From contig NZ_FOCV01000010.1 in assembly GCF_900110205.1 (NCBI RefSeq), forward strand, positions 62,001-126,000: DNA of 64,000 nucleotides, given 5' to 3'. Origin of the DNA: Rhizobium tibeticum (lineage in GTDB: Bacteria > Pseudomonadota > Alphaproteobacteria > Rhizobiales > Rhizobiaceae). Positions 8,658 through 18,675 of the stretch are shown here, piece by piece. Every line of letters starts with the position of its first letter. The first letter of the stretch is position 1. The translations under genes were made by a program, and so were the position numbers. The notes under the pieces are model-generated. The model was not told the origin of the DNA, searched no databases, and saw only the letters and a list, made by a program, of their open reading frames with translations.

Positions 8658-10082
8658 ATGAAAAACGCCGACACCGTATGGGACGCTGTAGATGCCAAAA
8701 GAGCCGGCTTCTTTGCCCTGAGCGACCGCATCTGGGACATGCCAGAGACGAATTACGAGGAATACCGCTCTGCCGAAGAGCACGCCCATCAGTTGGCCGT
8801 TGAGGGATTTCGCGTCGAACGAGGGATAGCGGGATTGCCAACAGCGGTCATGGGTGAAGCCGGCCAAGGCGGGCCGGTCATCGCAATCCTAGGCGAATTC
8901 GATGCCCTGCCCGGCATGAGCCAGGAAGCCGGGATAGCAGAACAGCGTCAGGTCAAGGCGAACGGCAACGGCCACGGATGCGGGCATAACATGCTGGGTG
9001 CAGGCTCGATGCTTGCTGCGGCGGCAGTCAAGGAATTTCTCTCTGCCAATGGCCTGAAGGGCCGCGTGCGTTACTATGGCTGCCCGGCGGAGGAAGGTGG
9101 TTCATCGAAGGGTTTCATGGTCCGTGCGGGCGTTTTCGATGACGTCGACATTGCCATTTCCTGGCATCCGGCCGCTTTCGCTGGCGTGAATAATCCGGTT
9201 TCGCTGGCATGCAATGAGATCAACTTCCATTTCACCGGACGATCTTCGCACGCCTCGGCGACGCCACATCTTGGCCGCAGCGCGCTCGACGCCGTCGAAC
9301 TTATGAATGTTGGCGTGAATTACATGCGCGAGCACATGCCTTCGACCGCCCGCATCCACTACGCCGTAACCGATACAGGCGGTTCGGCACCAAACGTCGT
9401 CCAAGCACGTGCAACGGTTCGTTATCTGATCCGCGCACGAAATCTTCCGGAACTGCTTTCCTTGGTCGAACGTGTGAAAAAAGTGGCGCAAGGCGCTGCT
9501 TTAATGACTGAAACGTCGGTTCGCAGCGAAGTGATCAGTGGCGACGCCAATCTCGTTGGCAATGCCCCTCTTGAGGAACTGATGTTTGCCAAGCTGCAGC
9601 GCCTTGGACCACCGGTCTTCGATGATGACGACCGCGCAACAGCGCGCAAATTTCAGCAGACGATGAGCTCGGAGGATATCTCATCTTCCTATGCCCGCTT
9701 CGGATTGAAGCCGAAGAAGGACCAGCCACTGTGCAATGAAATCTTTCCGCTCTATGCCGGCGACAGTACGATCGTGGGCTCTACAGATGTCGGAAGCGTC
9801 AGCTGGGTGGTCCCGACCGTACAGATGCGCGGTGCGACCTACGCAATCGGAACGCCTGGCCACTCCTGGCAGTTGGTTGCTCAAGGCAAACTTCCAGCGG
9901 CCCACAAGGGCATGGCACACGCAGCCAAGGTCATGGCCAGCACAGCGATCGAGCTTATCGGCAATCCGGCGCTCATCGACGCTGCCAAGGCGGATCTGAA
10001 GGCCCGTCTCGATGGCACGCCCTTCGTCAACCCGATCCCGAACGACGTTCAGCCGCCGCTGCCAGAAAGGCAGTCTCAATGA
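8658..10082 (+). CDS. M20D family amidohydrolase, AbgB-like
   Basis: This ~474-residue cytoplasmic metallo-amidohydrolase is closest by eye to AbgB, the B subunit of p-aminobenzoyl-glutamate hydrolase. Metal-site motifs are GHGCGH (residues 105-110), PAEEGG (143-148) and ISWHP (167-171), and a C-terminal STDVGSVSW matches AbgB's STDVGDVSW. The preferred start is the ATG at 8658, which aligns with the AbgB N-terminus; an upstream TTG (8583) would run through an operator. The stop overlaps the first permease gene by four bases. No AbgA-like partner is visible, although E. coli AbgB acts with AbgA. It probably cleaves an N-acyl amino acid delivered by the adjacent transporter. Confidence 0.88.
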   Translation: MKNADTVWDAVDAKRAGFFALSDRIWDMPETNYEEYRSAEEHAHQLAVEGFRVERGIAGLPTAVMGEAGQGGPVIAILGEFDALPGMSQEAGIAEQRQVKANGNGHGCGHNMLGAGSMLAAAAVKEFLSANGLKGRVRYYGCPAEEGGSSKGFMVRAGVFDDVDIAISWHPAAFAGVNNPVSLACNEINFHFTGRSSHASATPHLGRSALDAVELMNVGVNYMREHMPSTARIHYAVTDTGGSAPNVVQARATVRYLIRARNLPELLSLVERVKKVAQGAALMTETSVRSEVISGDANLVGNAPLEELMFAKLQRLGPPVFDDDDRATARKFQQTMSSEDISSSYARFGLKPKKDQPLCNEIFPLYAGDSTIVGSTDVGSVSWVVPTVQMRGATYAIGTPGHSWQLVAQGKLPAAHKGMAHAAKVMASTAIELIGNPALIDAAKADLKARLDGTPFVNPIPNDVQPPLPERQSQ

Positions 10083-10798
10083 ACCAGCCCAGCATTCTCG
10101 AGCTGGTCAGCTTCGGTTCCGACGGTTGGGGCAAGGCGCTGCTTGCCGGCGCGTGGATGACAATTCTGATCACGTTGGCAGGCTACTCCATTGGAGCCTT
10201 AATTGGCTCATTCGGAGCTGGGGCAAAGGTCGCGGGGGGACGCGGCGCTCGGTTCGTTGCCGACGCATATACGACGGTGCTTCGCGGCATTCCTGACTTG
10301 CTGGTAATTTTCCTTTTCTATTTCGGCGGGAGTGCCGTCGTTACCACGGTTGGTCGCCTGTTCGGTGCGGAAGGTTTTGTCGGCTTTCCCGGTTTCCTGG
10401 CCGGGTCGCTCGCGGTTGGTGTTACCTCCGGCGCGCAATTCACAGAAGTTTTTCGTGGCGCGTTCAGGGCTGTCCACCCGGGCGAGATCGAGGCGGCGAT
10501 TGCCTGTGGCATGGGACGGTCTCTTCGATTTCGCCGCATCATCGTGCCGCTGACGCTTCGGCACGCTTTGCCGGGACTCGGCAATATCTGGCAGGTGGTC
10601 CTGAAGGAATCGGCCCTTGTTTCCATCACAGGAGTTGCCGAGCTGTTGCGCCAGACGCAGATCGCCGCGGGCTCGACCGGGCTGCCGTTTGATTTCTACC
10701 TGATTGGTGGCGGTATTTATCTCGTGATTTCAACTGGTTCTGGGATTCTTCTCCGGCGCGCTGAAAAGCACTTCACGCGGGGCGTTAGGAGAGTGTGA
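10079..10798 (+). CDS. Polar amino acid ABC transporter permease (HisQ type)
   Basis: This 239-residue inner-membrane permease belongs to the His/Glu/Arg/opine class. It begins with the ATGA overlap from the amidohydrolase gene, ends overlapping the next permease, and carries the class motif EAAIACGMGRSLRFRRIIVP (residues ~138-157), where the EAA loop meets the ATPase. A central GIPDLLVIFLFYFGG segment matches the family's RGTP-type motif. Together with the next gene it would form a heterodimeric channel. Confidence 0.93.
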   Translation: MNQPSILELVSFGSDGWGKALLAGAWMTILITLAGYSIGALIGSFGAGAKVAGGRGARFVADAYTTVLRGIPDLLVIFLFYFGGSAVVTTVGRLFGAEGFVGFPGFLAGSLAVGVTSGAQFTEVFRGAFRAVHPGEIEAAIACGMGRSLRFRRIIVPLTLRHALPGLGNIWQVVLKESALVSITGVAELLRQTQIAAGSTGLPFDFYLIGGGIYLVISTGSGILLRRAEKHFTRGVRRV

Positions 10799-11538
10799 TG
10801 GACTTCGTATTTCTGTGTGAAACTTTCGTCAGCCTCATCTCGGCAATCCCCCTGACGCTGAAGCTCGCTGCCACGTCGATTGCACTTGGCGCAATCCTGG
10901 CGCTCGCTATTGCCCTTTGCCGCCTATCCGGCATCTTCGTGCTTGAGTGGTTGGCACGCAGCTATGTCTTCGTCTTTCGCGGAACACCGTTGCTGGTCCA
11001 GATTTTCCTGATCTATTACGGCCTCGGGCAATTTCCGGCGGTGCGACACAGCATCCTCTGGCCACTGCTGCGCGACCCCTATTGGTGTGCCGTTTTAGCG
11101 CTGACGATCAACACCGCCGCATACGCCAGCGAAATCATACGCGGCGGCTTGCTTTCCGTGCCTTTTGGTCAGGTCGAAGCGGCTCGCGCTTGCGGGATGC
11201 CACGGCTCATGCAGTTCCGTCGCATCGTCTTGCCACTTGCAATCCGTCAGGCGTTGCCAGGCTACAGCAACGAGATGATCGCGATGGTCAAGGCAACATC
11301 CCTGGCCTCGATCATCACCCTCATGGACGTGACAGGCGTCGCCGGAAAGATCATTTCGGAGACATATCGTGCGATCGAAGTTTTCATTGTCGCCGGCGCG
11401 ATTTATCTGACGATCAACTTTGCGCTGACGCGCTTGATTCATCTTGTCGAACACTGGTTGAGCCCGCACTTGCGCCAGCCGATTGCTTACAGCCCTGCGG
11501 CTAAAATCGCTCCCGCACTAGAAGGAGACGCCCAATGA
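10795..11538 (+). CDS. Polar amino acid ABC transporter permease (HisM type)
   Basis: This 247-residue second permease shows the standard [15 protein letters not shown] motif (residues ~62-76) and the EAA loop [20 protein letters not shown] (~126-145). Both ends overlap neighbouring genes by four bases, so the amidohydrolase, two permeases and ATPase are read as one coupled message. The C-terminus is polar and cytoplasmic. Confidence 0.93.
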   Translation: MMDFVFLCETFVSLISAIPLTLKLAATSIALGAILALAIALCRLSGIFVLEWLARSYVFVFRGTPLLVQIFLIYYGLGQFPAVRHSILWPLLRDPYWCAVLALTINTAAYASEIIRGGLLSVPFGQVEAARACGMPRLMQFRRIVLPLAIRQALPGYSNEMIAMVKATSLASIITLMDVTGVAGKIISETYRAIEVFIVAGAIYLTINFALTRLIHLVEHWLSPHLRQPIAYSPAAKIAPALEGDAQ

Positions 11539-12317
11539 CGGTGGCGACCACTCCCCTTTCGCCGATCGCACTAAGGGTCAAGAACCTACACAAGAGCTTC
11601 GGCCCCCTCGAAGTTCTCAAAGGCATTTCGCTTGATGCGCATGAGGGTGACGTCGTGTCCATCCTCGGCTCGTCGGGATCGGGAAAGTCCACCTTCTTGC
11701 GTTGCATCAACCTCCTAGAGGCACCCGATTCAGGCGAGGTCACGGTCGCCGGCGAGACCATTCGCATGCACGCGAATGGTCATAAGGGCAGCCGTCCCAC
11801 CGATCGCAAACAGGTCGATCGCATTCGCTCTCAGCTTGGCATGGTGTTTCAAAGCTTCAACCTTTGGTCTCACAAGACCGTGCTTGAGAACGTCATCGAG
11901 GCTCCCCTTCATGTCCTCGGCCGTGCCAGGAGTGAATGTGTCGAAGAGGCCGAAGCACTGCTTGCCAAGGTTGGCATCGCCGAAAAGCGCAACTTCTATC
12001 CTGCTCACCTGTCTGGCGGCCAGCAGCAACGCGCGGCAATTGCTCGTGCCTTGGCAATGCGCCCAAAGGTGATGCTCTTCGATGAGCCGACATCAGCGCT
12101 CGATCCAGAGCTCGTCGGCGAAGTCTTGCGCGTCATGCGATCACTGGCCGAAGAGGGGCGCACCATGCTCGTCGTCACGCACGAACTGGGATTTGCCCGT
12201 GAGGTCTCTAATCGCGTCGTTTTCCTACACCAGGGTCGCGTCGAGGAAGATGGCAAGCCGCATGACGTTTTCAGCAATTCTCAGTCGGAACGCTTCCGGC
12301 AGTTCATCAGCAAATAA
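11535..12317 (+). CDS. Polar amino acid ABC transporter ATP-binding protein (HisP/GlnQ type)
   Basis: This 260-residue ATPase has Walker [10 protein letters not shown] (residues ~46-54), the Q-loop FQSFNLW, signature LSGGQQQR and Walker [15 protein letters not shown], followed by the H-loop [12 protein letters not shown]. The spacing and the HisP-like insertion ([13 protein letters not shown] region around residue 85) are typical of amino-acid importers. It is coupled to the permeases by a 4-bp overlap. Confidence 0.95.
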   Translation: MTVATTPLSPIALRVKNLHKSFGPLEVLKGISLDAHEGDVVSILGSSGSGKSTFLRCINLLEAPDSGEVTVAGETIRMHANGHKGSRPTDRKQVDRIRSQLGMVFQSFNLWSHKTVLENVIEAPLHVLGRARSECVEEAEALLAKVGIAEKRNFYPAHLSGGQQQRAAIARALAMRPKVMLFDEPTSALDPELVGEVLRVMRSLAEEGRTMLVVTHELGFAREVSNRVVFLHQGRVEEDGKPHDVFSNSQSERFRQFISK

Positions 12318-12349
12318 CTCAACCTCACGAGGAAAAAGGGGAGCATTAA

Positions 12350-13204
12350 ATGACATTTCAATCTCGGGTCCTGACGGTCGTTTCCACCGCGGTTTTGCTT
12401 GCCGCAGGGACTGCGCACGCTGAGGACAAGAAATGGACGACAGTCACTATCGCCACAGAGGGGGCATTCAAGCCCTACAACTTCACCAAGCCGGACGGTA
12501 CGCTCGATGGTTACGAGATCGAGCTGTCCAAATACCTCTGCAATCAGATGAAGGTCGAATGCAAGGTCGTCGTCCAGAACTTCGACGGCATGATTCCGGC
12601 TCTCAACGCTGGTAAGTTCGATGCCATCATCTCGGGCATGTCGGCAACTGCGAAGCGCGAACAGGTCATCGCCTTCAGCGACTCATACGGTTCCACCGGC
12701 CAGGCCTTCGCGACATCGAAATCGAGCGATCTCGCCAGCCTTCCGGAAAAGGGAGAGGTTTTCTCGCTCGCCGGTGACGAGGCAGGCGCCGTTGCCGAGA
12801 TCGACAAGATCAAACCGAACCTTCAGGGCAAGCTCATCGGCGTGCAGACGGCATCGACGGCTGCTGCTTTCGTCGACAAGTACCTCAAAGGAGTTGTCGA
12901 GGTTCGCGAATACAAGACCACCGAGGAACACGATCTCGACCTGAAAGCCGGTCGCGTAGATCTCGTTATGGCCTCGATGGCATATCTGACGACCGCGTCA
13001 CAGAAACCGGGCAACGAAGATATGACGACCGCAGGTCCGCGCTTCCAGGGCGGCTTCCTCGGTCGCGGCAGTTCTGTCGGCTTGCGAAAGGATGACACAC
13101 AGCTAAAAGCGATGTTCAACGAAGCGATCGCTGCCGCAAAGGCCGACGGTACCATTAAGACACTGTCCGAGAAGTGGTTCGGCTTCGACGTCACGCCGAA
13201 GTGA
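12350..13204 (+). CDS. Polar amino acid ABC transporter substrate-binding protein (family 3)
   Basis: This 284-residue periplasmic binding protein has a Sec signal (hydrophobic core, cleavage after AHA near residue 25) and the family 3 signature GYEIELSKYLCNQM (~54-67). A longer linker than in HisJ separates the lobes. It is the last gene of the amidohydrolase operon, 32 bases after the ATPase, and is followed by a terminator. Its ligand probably carries an amino-acid moiety, because the operon begins with an AbgB-like hydrolase. Confidence 0.92.
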   Translation: MTFQSRVLTVVSTAVLLAAGTAHAEDKKWTTVTIATEGAFKPYNFTKPDGTLDGYEIELSKYLCNQMKVECKVVVQNFDGMIPALNAGKFDAIISGMSATAKREQVIAFSDSYGSTGQAFATSKSSDLASLPEKGEVFSLAGDEAGAVAEIDKIKPNLQGKLIGVQTASTAAAFVDKYLKGVVEVREYKTTEEHDLDLKAGRVDLVMASMAYLTTASQKPGNEDMTTAGPRFQGGFLGRGSSVGLRKDDTQLKAMFNEAIAAAKADGTIKTLSEKWFGFDVTPK

Positions 13205-13235
13205 AAGCTGCGTAAAAGGCAGAACGTATGTGGCG

Positions 13236-13268
13236 GTACGGGCGCACGAGGGTGCCCGTACTCGTTTT
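13236..13268 (+). terminator. Factor-independent terminator of the amidohydrolase/ABC operon
   Basis: An 8-bp stem GTACGGGC (13236-13243) / GCCCGTAC (13254-13261), extendable inward, is followed by TCGTTTT. It starts 32 bases after the binding-protein stop and faces the right way to end that operon. Confidence 0.8.
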
Positions 13269-13793
13269 GATGTCGGCACCACGCATAAAAATGCCTTCTC
13301 GATTCGAGCCGGAGCTTTGGTGGCCGGCCGTTGTCAAACCGAGGATTGGCGTAGCGGACGACTGGCACGCAAGAAGGCATCGCGAGCGCGCCGGCCGTGT
13401 CGCATCCGTAAACGGGATCGGCAGTGCGCGTTCGAGATGGGCCTCAAATTCCCGCCGTCAAACCGGCCTCCCCTGGCATGAGATCCCAAATCGATGATAG
13501 CGACACTACTCGCCGATATCGGCACCTTCGATTCCAGCTCTCGCTCATCGAGGGCGCGATTGGCCGTGGAGTAGCACCCCGGCGTAGCTGAAAGCGTCAA
13601 GAAAGGCGCTGCTCAACCAGCTGCAATCCGGGGCTTGCGTTGCCAAATCACCTGTAGTCCCTTTCCCTCTTCCATCTCCTCGCTGCGACAGGTGCCGGTC
13701 GGAAAAGCGCCCGATGATGTTGACGGCGCAGGCTTCGCGGAATGTGCGAGCCTGGGTGGCGCCAAGGCTCGCACAGTTCTGCGTTGCCCAGCC
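13269..13793. other. Stretch without a supported gene
   Basis: About 525 bases between the terminator and the stop of the isomerase-like gene. Short frames on both strands (60-90 codons) look like chance; none has a domain or a convincing ribosome-binding site. Confidence 0.5.
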
Positions 13794-14708
13794 CTATTCC
13801 GCAGCTGCGGCAATGCGATTACTGTTCAACGCGATGAGGCGCTTTGCGCGCTCGAGCGACGCACTTTGTTCGTTGCGATAGCGTGCGCCGATCTCCATCA
13901 TCAGAACCGTGTCCGGCAGGAACGCGAGTTCGCTAAAGATGTCTTCCCAGTCGATATCGCCCCAGCCAAGCGGCATGTGCAAATCGCCGATGCCAAGCGC
14001 CGTCGATTCCTGCAGGTGGTAGGGCTTGTAAAAGCCCTGCGGGCGACCGAAGGAATCGTGGACATGGAGATGGCCGGCAACCGGTGCCATGGCCCGGATC
14101 TGTTCCCGGAAGTTCAGGCCGCGGTAGGTCGCCTCGATATAGGCATGGCTGAAATCGATTAGCGCCACCAAGTTTTGATGACCGACAGCCTTGACGGTCT
14201 CGGCCACCTCGACCGGCGTCTGGCGGTACTGCCCCGGTTCAGTGGTGAAAATGTTTTCGAAGGCAATCCGCACGTCGTAGCGCTTGGCAAATTCCGCCAG
14301 CTCGAACAAGGCCTCACGCTCGCGCTGGTCGGCCCCGGCACGCTCGAAGAGTTGGTCGGCGCGCAGATGGCCACCATGCTGCACAATGACCCTAGCGCCG
14401 ATCAGGTCGCAGACTTGCACGAGTGCTTTTGCGGCATCGATCTGGTAGCGCGTGGTCGCCGGATCCATGAAGTTGGATGAGACGAGCCCGTGGACCGTGT
14501 AGCGGAACGGAAATTGCGCGGTCAGCGCCTCCAGGCGCTCTGCCCGCTCCTTGACGACACGGCCGCCAGCGATCAGGTCGATGCTGGTCAGGCCAAGCTC
14601 GACGGTCTCGACGCCAAGGCCGGCCAGGCGGCAAAGATCAGCTTGAAGGCTATCGAGTTCTCCGTCGACGGAGCCGGAATTGAAACCGGTCGAGATGATG
14701 TTGCTCAT
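13794..14708 (-). CDS. Sugar phosphate isomerase/epimerase-like TIM-barrel protein
   Basis: This 304-residue protein belongs to the AP-endonuclease-2-like TIM-barrel group that includes xylose isomerase-like epimerases and isomerases. Metal and active-site type motifs are HGGHL (near 112), AFENIFTTEPG (near 150), LIDFSHAYIE (near 185) and HLHVHDSFG (near 213). The frame extends upstream to 14858, but the ATG at 14708 has AAGGA nine bases upstream and starts at the conserved N-terminus. It is the last gene of the family-5 transporter cluster, so it likely processes a sugar released from the imported compound. Exact reaction is unknown. Confidence 0.82.
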   Translation of the reverse strand: MSNIISTGFNSGSVDGELDSLQADLCRLAGLGVETVELGLTSIDLIAGGRVVKERAERLEALTAQFPFRYTVHGLVSSNFMDPATTRYQIDAAKALVQVCDLIGARVIVQHGGHLRADQLFERAGADQREREALFELAEFAKRYDVRIAFENIFTTEPGQYRQTPVEVAETVKAVGHQNLVALIDFSHAYIEATYRGLNFREQIRAMAPVAGHLHVHDSFGRPQGFYKPYHLQESTALGIGDLHMPLGWGDIDWEDIFSELAFLPDTVLMMEIGARYRNEQSASLERAKRLIALNSNRIAAAAE

Positions 14709-14741
14709 GGCATTTCCTTCTTGAATTGAGGGGTGTCGGGC

Positions 14742-14763
14742 TGCGGCGGTGGCCACCGCCGCA
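14742..14763. repeat. 22-bp perfect GC palindrome between two operon genes
   Basis: The arm TGCGGCGGTGG is directly followed by its complement, giving a perfect 22-bp dyad between the DppC-type permease and the isomerase gene. There is no T-run, so it is more likely an mRNA-stabilising or processing hairpin than a terminator. Confidence 0.6.
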
Positions 14764-14811
14764 CGCAAGGGAGATTTGCGGGGCTCTTGGGTCCGGAAGT
14801 AACCGTCCGCG

Positions 14812-15690
14812 TCAGGTGACGGTCGGGTCGAGCTTGTCGCGCAGCCAGTCACCGACAAGCGAGATCGAGAGTGTGGTCAGCATGATCACGCTGGCCGGCG
14901 CCAGCATGATCCAGGGTGCGCGCGTCAGGTATTCCCGTCCAAAGCCGACCATGTTGCCAAGGCTGGTCTCCGGCGGCTGGACCCCGAGGCCGAGAAACGA
15001 CAGACCGCTTTCCATCAGGATGATTTCCGGGAAGGTCAGCGTCATCGAGACGATGAGGGTCGAAGCGACATTGGGCAAGATGTGGCGGAGATAGACGCGT
15101 GTCGGTGTCGCGCCGAGCTGCACGACGGCTGCCGCATAGCCCTGGGCACCGGCGGCGACGGCAAGGCCGCGTGCAATTCGTGCGTAGCGTTCCCAGCCAT
15201 AAAAGCCCATCAGACAGACAAGCAGCAGCATTGAAGAGCCAAAGAAAGCCAGCACCGCCAGCGACATGATCAGGAATGGCAACGCCGCCTGGAAATCCGC
15301 CAGCATCAGCACGAGATGCTCCACAAAACCGCGAAAGCGGGCGGCAGCGAAGCCGAGAAACGTGCCGAAGACCGCCGAAAGCAGCGTCGCGCCGAAGGCG
15401 ATGACCAGGGAAATGCGGATCGATTGGATCAAGCGTGAGAGAACGTCGCGCCCAAGCTCATCGGTTCCGAGCCAATGTTTTGCCGAACCCGGCATGGAAA
15501 GCCGGCTGGTGAGGTCCATCGCGGTGATATTGTAGGGCCGGATGTGATCGGCGAAGGCCGCAATCACTACCATGGCGATCAGCCACAGGATGCCAATGGC
15601 GACGAGCGGCGGCACGGTTTGCCGCAGGCGCCAGATCCAGCCGCTTCCTTTTCGGACATGCGGCGTTTCACTAAGATCGACAGAAGCCAT
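14812..15690 (-). CDS. Peptide/opine-type ABC transporter permease, DppC family
   Basis: This 292-residue inner-membrane permease has the DppC N-terminal cytoplasmic helix and the motif HWLGTDELGRDVLSRLIQS (residues ~73-91), and the class EAA region AAGAQGYAAAVVQLGA (~181-196). The open frame is much longer upstream, but that part is antisense-like shadow of the DppB gene. ATG 15690 has GAGGAAAG upstream and lies 11 bases after the DppB-type stop. It pairs with DppB in the channel. Confidence 0.93.
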   Translation of the reverse strand: MASVDLSETPHVRKGSGWIWRLRQTVPPLVAIGILWLIAMVVIAAFADHIRPYNITAMDLTSRLSMPGSAKHWLGTDELGRDVLSRLIQSIRISLVIAFGATLLSAVFGTFLGFAAARFRGFVEHLVLMLADFQAALPFLIMSLAVLAFFGSSMLLLVCLMGFYGWERYARIARGLAVAAGAQGYAAAVVQLGATPTRVYLRHILPNVASTLIVSMTLTFPEIILMESGLSFLGLGVQPPETSLGNMVGFGREYLTRAPWIMLAPASVIMLTTLSISLVGDWLRDKLDPTVT

Positions 15691-15701
15691 GGTTGCTTTC
15701 C

Positions 15702-16628
15702 TCAATGTCCTGCGTGCGCGCGCAGCCGCGGATCGAGCCAGCCGTAGAGTAGGTCGACGACGAGGTTGGAGACGACCATCGTGGCGGCAATGATCAGGAG
15801 AATGCATTGAACGACCGCCAGATCGCGGTTGCTGACGGACACGACCAGCAGGCGGCCGATACCCGGCCAAGAAAAAATCGACTCCACCACAACGGCACCT
15901 GCGATCAACGACCCGACCATGAAGCCGACGATGGTGACGATCGGAACGGCGGCATTGGGCAGCGCGTGGCTCCAGACGACGTCGCGCCACTTCAGGCCCT
16001 TTGCGGATGCCGTACGAATAAAGGGTTGCCCCATGACCTCGATCATGGCGCTGCGCGAGAACCGGGCAAGAATGCCGATGCCGCCGATGCTCATCGTGAT
16101 CGTCGGCAGGATACCATGCATCCAGGTATCCTGACCGCCGGACGGCAGAAGCCCGAGCACGACGGAGAAGATCAGGACGAGTACCAGCCCCATGACGAAG
16201 GAGGGTATGGTGAAGCCGAAGATCGCAAGCAGGATGACCCCGCGGTCGGCAAAACTCTGCCGGTGCAGCGCAGCGTAGACCCCGGCGGGAATGCCGATCA
16301 CGAGTTTCAGGATCAGCGCCGGCACCGTCAGCTGCAGCGTCGCCGGAACGCGCTCCATCACCAGGCGCAGTGCCGATGCCTTGTCGCGCATCGACACTCC
16401 GAAATCGCCGGTGAAGATCGATTTGAGATAAGCGATGTATTGGACCCATAGCGGCTGATCGAGGCCCCAGGCCTTTCGGAACGCGTCGACGGAATCCTGC
16501 GGCACGTCGGGCCCCAACATCACCTGTGCCGGATCCCCGGACATGCGCAACACGACGAAGGCGAATGTCACGACGGCAAGGATCGTGATCAGCGCTCGAA
16601 ACAACCGCACGAGAATGAAGCGAACCAT
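15702..16628 (-). CDS. Peptide/opine-type ABC transporter permease, DppB family
   Basis: This 308-residue permease shows the DppB hallmark N-terminus (a single helix followed by DPAQVMLGPD) and the EAA-type loop RTASAKGLKWRDVVWSHALP (~residue 195-214), plus the conserved ESIFSWPGIGRLL near 246. The start at 16628 (MVRFILVRLF) follows GGAAGA; an in-frame upstream codon at 16649 is less likely because it overlaps the ATPase. It is part of the ATPase-ATPase-permease-permease block. Confidence 0.93.
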   Translation of the reverse strand: MVRFILVRLFRALITILAVVTFAFVVLRMSGDPAQVMLGPDVPQDSVDAFRKAWGLDQPLWVQYIAYLKSIFTGDFGVSMRDKASALRLVMERVPATLQLTVPALILKLVIGIPAGVYAALHRQSFADRGVILLAIFGFTIPSFVMGLVLVLIFSVVLGLLPSGGQDTWMHGILPTITMSIGGIGILARFSRSAMIEVMGQPFIRTASAKGLKWRDVVWSHALPNAAVPIVTIVGFMVGSLIAGAVVVESIFSWPGIGRLLVVSVSNRDLAVVQCILLIIAATMVVSNLVVDLLYGWLDPRLRAHAGH

Positions 16629-16638
16629 CAGGGTCTTC

Positions 16639-17622
16639 CTATGCTGCAATTTGGGCGTCGTCGCCCGCTGTCACGTGGCAGGCCACGGTTCGCCCGTCTC
16701 CAATGTCCTTCAGCTGAGGCGCTGCGGTGCGACAAAGATCGCGCGCCAGCGGGCATCGCGGATGAAAGGCGCAGCCTGACGGACGATTTGCCGGATTGGG
16801 CGGCTCGCCTTGAAGGATCACGCGTCCTTGAAGAGGACTGCCGGGACGTGGCACGCTCGATACCAGCGCGCGAGTGTAGGGATGCATCGGCGAGCGGAAG
16901 ATGACATCCGACGAAGCCTCTTCGACGACGCGACCGAGATACATGACGGCAACCCGATCGGCGATGTTGCGCACGACTTTGAGATCGTGGCTGATGAAGA
17001 CCATGGCGATACTATGCTGTTGCTGAAGGTCGCGCAGCATGTTGATGATCTGCGCCTGGATCGAAACATCGAGTGCCGAAACCGGCTCGTCGCAAACCAG
17101 AAGCTTCGGTCGAGAGGCGATTGCGCGCGCGATCACAACCCGCTGACGCTGCCCGCCGGACAATTCGTGCGGGAAGCGCGTGGCCTGGTCCGGTCTCAGA
17201 CCGACCGCACTCATCAGTTCGGCGACCCGCGCCGCGCGATGTTCCTTCGGAATGAGCCGATGAATCTCGAGGGGCTCAGCCATTTGCGTGGCAATCGTCA
17301 GGCGTCGGTCGAGCGCCGCAAGCGGATCCTGATAGACGAGTTGCATCTTCGCACGTAGCTTCCGCCATTCGGGCGTTGCGCCGGCGGGCATTGCCTTTCC
17401 ATCGAACACGACCTCGCCTTCTTGTGCGGCATCGATCCCCAGCAACATGCGCCCGAGCGTTGATTTTCCCGATCCGGACTCTCCGACGATACCGAGCGTC
17501 TCGCCCGCCATGACGGCAAGCGAGATACCGTCGACGGCTCGAACCGGGGTCGGATGGCCAAACAATCCGCGGCGTACATGGTAGATGCGAACGAGGTCGC
17601 GGGCTTCGATCAAGGGCGTCAT
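16639..17622 (-). CDS. Peptide/opine-type ABC transporter ATP-binding protein, DppF family
   Basis: This 327-residue ATPase carries Walker A GESGSGKST, signature LSGGQRQRVVIARA and Walker B LLVCDEPVSALD. The C-terminal oligopeptide-transporter extension ends in CAFHPRCPLARDLC, whose cysteines fit the iron-sulfur-like or zinc motif usual in Dpp/Opp ATPases. ATG 17622 overlaps the DppD-type stop by four bases; the longer upstream frame is not used. DppF-class proteins work as the second ATPase of a heterodimer. Confidence 0.93.
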   Translation of the reverse strand: MTPLIEARDLVRIYHVRRGLFGHPTPVRAVDGISLAVMAGETLGIVGESGSGKSTLGRMLLGIDAAQEGEVVFDGKAMPAGATPEWRKLRAKMQLVYQDPLAALDRRLTIATQMAEPLEIHRLIPKEHRAARVAELMSAVGLRPDQATRFPHELSGGQRQRVVIARAIASRPKLLVCDEPVSALDVSIQAQIINMLRDLQQQHSIAMVFISHDLKVVRNIADRVAVMYLGRVVEEASSDVIFRSPMHPYTRALVSSVPRPGSPLQGRVILQGEPPNPANRPSGCAFHPRCPLARDLCRTAAPQLKDIGDGRTVACHVTAGDDAQIAA

Positions 17623-18635
17623 CGCGCCATCCCCTCTGCGATCCGGCATCTCGTCTCGGCGGTGATCGCTGCCGACGGGACCGGTCGGCAACATGCGAGC
17701 CGGCGACCGCGGCCGATCGAAACGAGCGGCGGCAATTCTTGGCCGCAGGCCTCGGCGGCGCGAGAACAGCGCGGCGAGAAGGAGCACCCTTTTGGCAGTC
17801 GCCGGGGATCGGGAACGGTCCCGGCAATTGGAATCAAACGCTGGCGAGGACCGTCAATGCTCGGGATCGCATCAAAGAGGCCGCGCGTATAAGGATGGCG
17901 CGGATCGGCAAAAAGCTCCGCGACCGTACCTTCCTCGACGATGCGTCCGGCATACATGACGCAGACGCGCTCGCACACCTGCGACACGGCGCCGAGGTCG
18001 TGGCTGATGAAGACCGTCGCCATGCCGGTCTCGGCCCTGAGCGAGATCAACAAATCCAGAATCTGCGCCTGGATCGTCGCATCGAGCGCTGTTGTCGGCT
18101 CATCGGCAATCAGCAGGTCCGGCTCGCCGGCGAGCGCCATGGCAATCATCAGCCGCTGACACTGCCCGCCTGAGAATTCGTGCGGATAGAGATCGAAACG
18201 GCGCCGCACATCCGGGATGCCGACCATATCCATCAGCCGCCACGCCTCTACCTTCGCCGCCTCGCCGCGAAGACCGCGATGAATGGAAAGCGCCTCGGCG
18301 ATCTGCCGGCCGATCGTCAGAACCGGATTGAGCGAACTCGACGGGTCCTGGAAGATCATCGCGACGCGTCCACCTCGGATCTGCTCCAGCGCGGCGCGAG
18401 GCGCACCCAAAAATTCCTGCCCTTGGATTTTCACCGATCCAGCTACGCTCGCCTTGCCGGGCAGCAGACCGAGCGCCGCGAGCCAGGTCACAGACTTGCC
18501 GCAACCCGATTCACCAACGAGGCCGACTGCCTCGCCTTTGGCGATGTCGAGATCGATACCATGCAATACCTGCACGCCGTCGAAGGCGACTTTCAGCCCG
18601 CGTATTTCAACGAGCCTGGTGACAGTGGCACTCAT
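17619..18635 (-). CDS. Peptide/opine-type ABC transporter ATP-binding protein, DppD family
   Basis: This 338-residue ATPase has Walker A GESGCGKS, signature [15 protein letters not shown] (with a phenylalanine instead of leucine and a cysteine inside the motif), and Walker [13 protein letters not shown]. The C-terminus contains [16 protein letters not shown], the DppD cysteine motif. It is the first ATPase after the binding-protein gene and overlaps the DppF-type gene by four bases. Confidence 0.93.
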   Translation of the reverse strand: MSATVTRLVEIRGLKVAFDGVQVLHGIDLDIAKGEAVGLVGESGCGKSVTWLAALGLLPGKASVAGSVKIQGQEFLGAPRAALEQIRGGRVAMIFQDPSSSLNPVLTIGRQIAEALSIHRGLRGEAAKVEAWRLMDMVGIPDVRRRFDLYPHEFSGGQCQRLMIAMALAGEPDLLIADEPTTALDATIQAQILDLLISLRAETGMATVFISHDLGAVSQVCERVCVMYAGRIVEEGTVAELFADPRHPYTRGLFDAIPSIDGPRQRLIPIAGTVPDPRRLPKGCSFSPRCSRAAEACGQELPPLVSIGRGRRLACCRPVPSAAITAETRCRIAEGMAR

Positions 18636-18675
18636 CCGTTCACCCTTTTCTCCGGTCGTTTGCGTCCATAGCGAA

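Noticed and set aside
14812..16449. 545-residue version of the DppC-type permease
   Set aside because: The extra N-terminal part is an out-of-frame reading of the DppB gene; ATG 15690 gives the family length.
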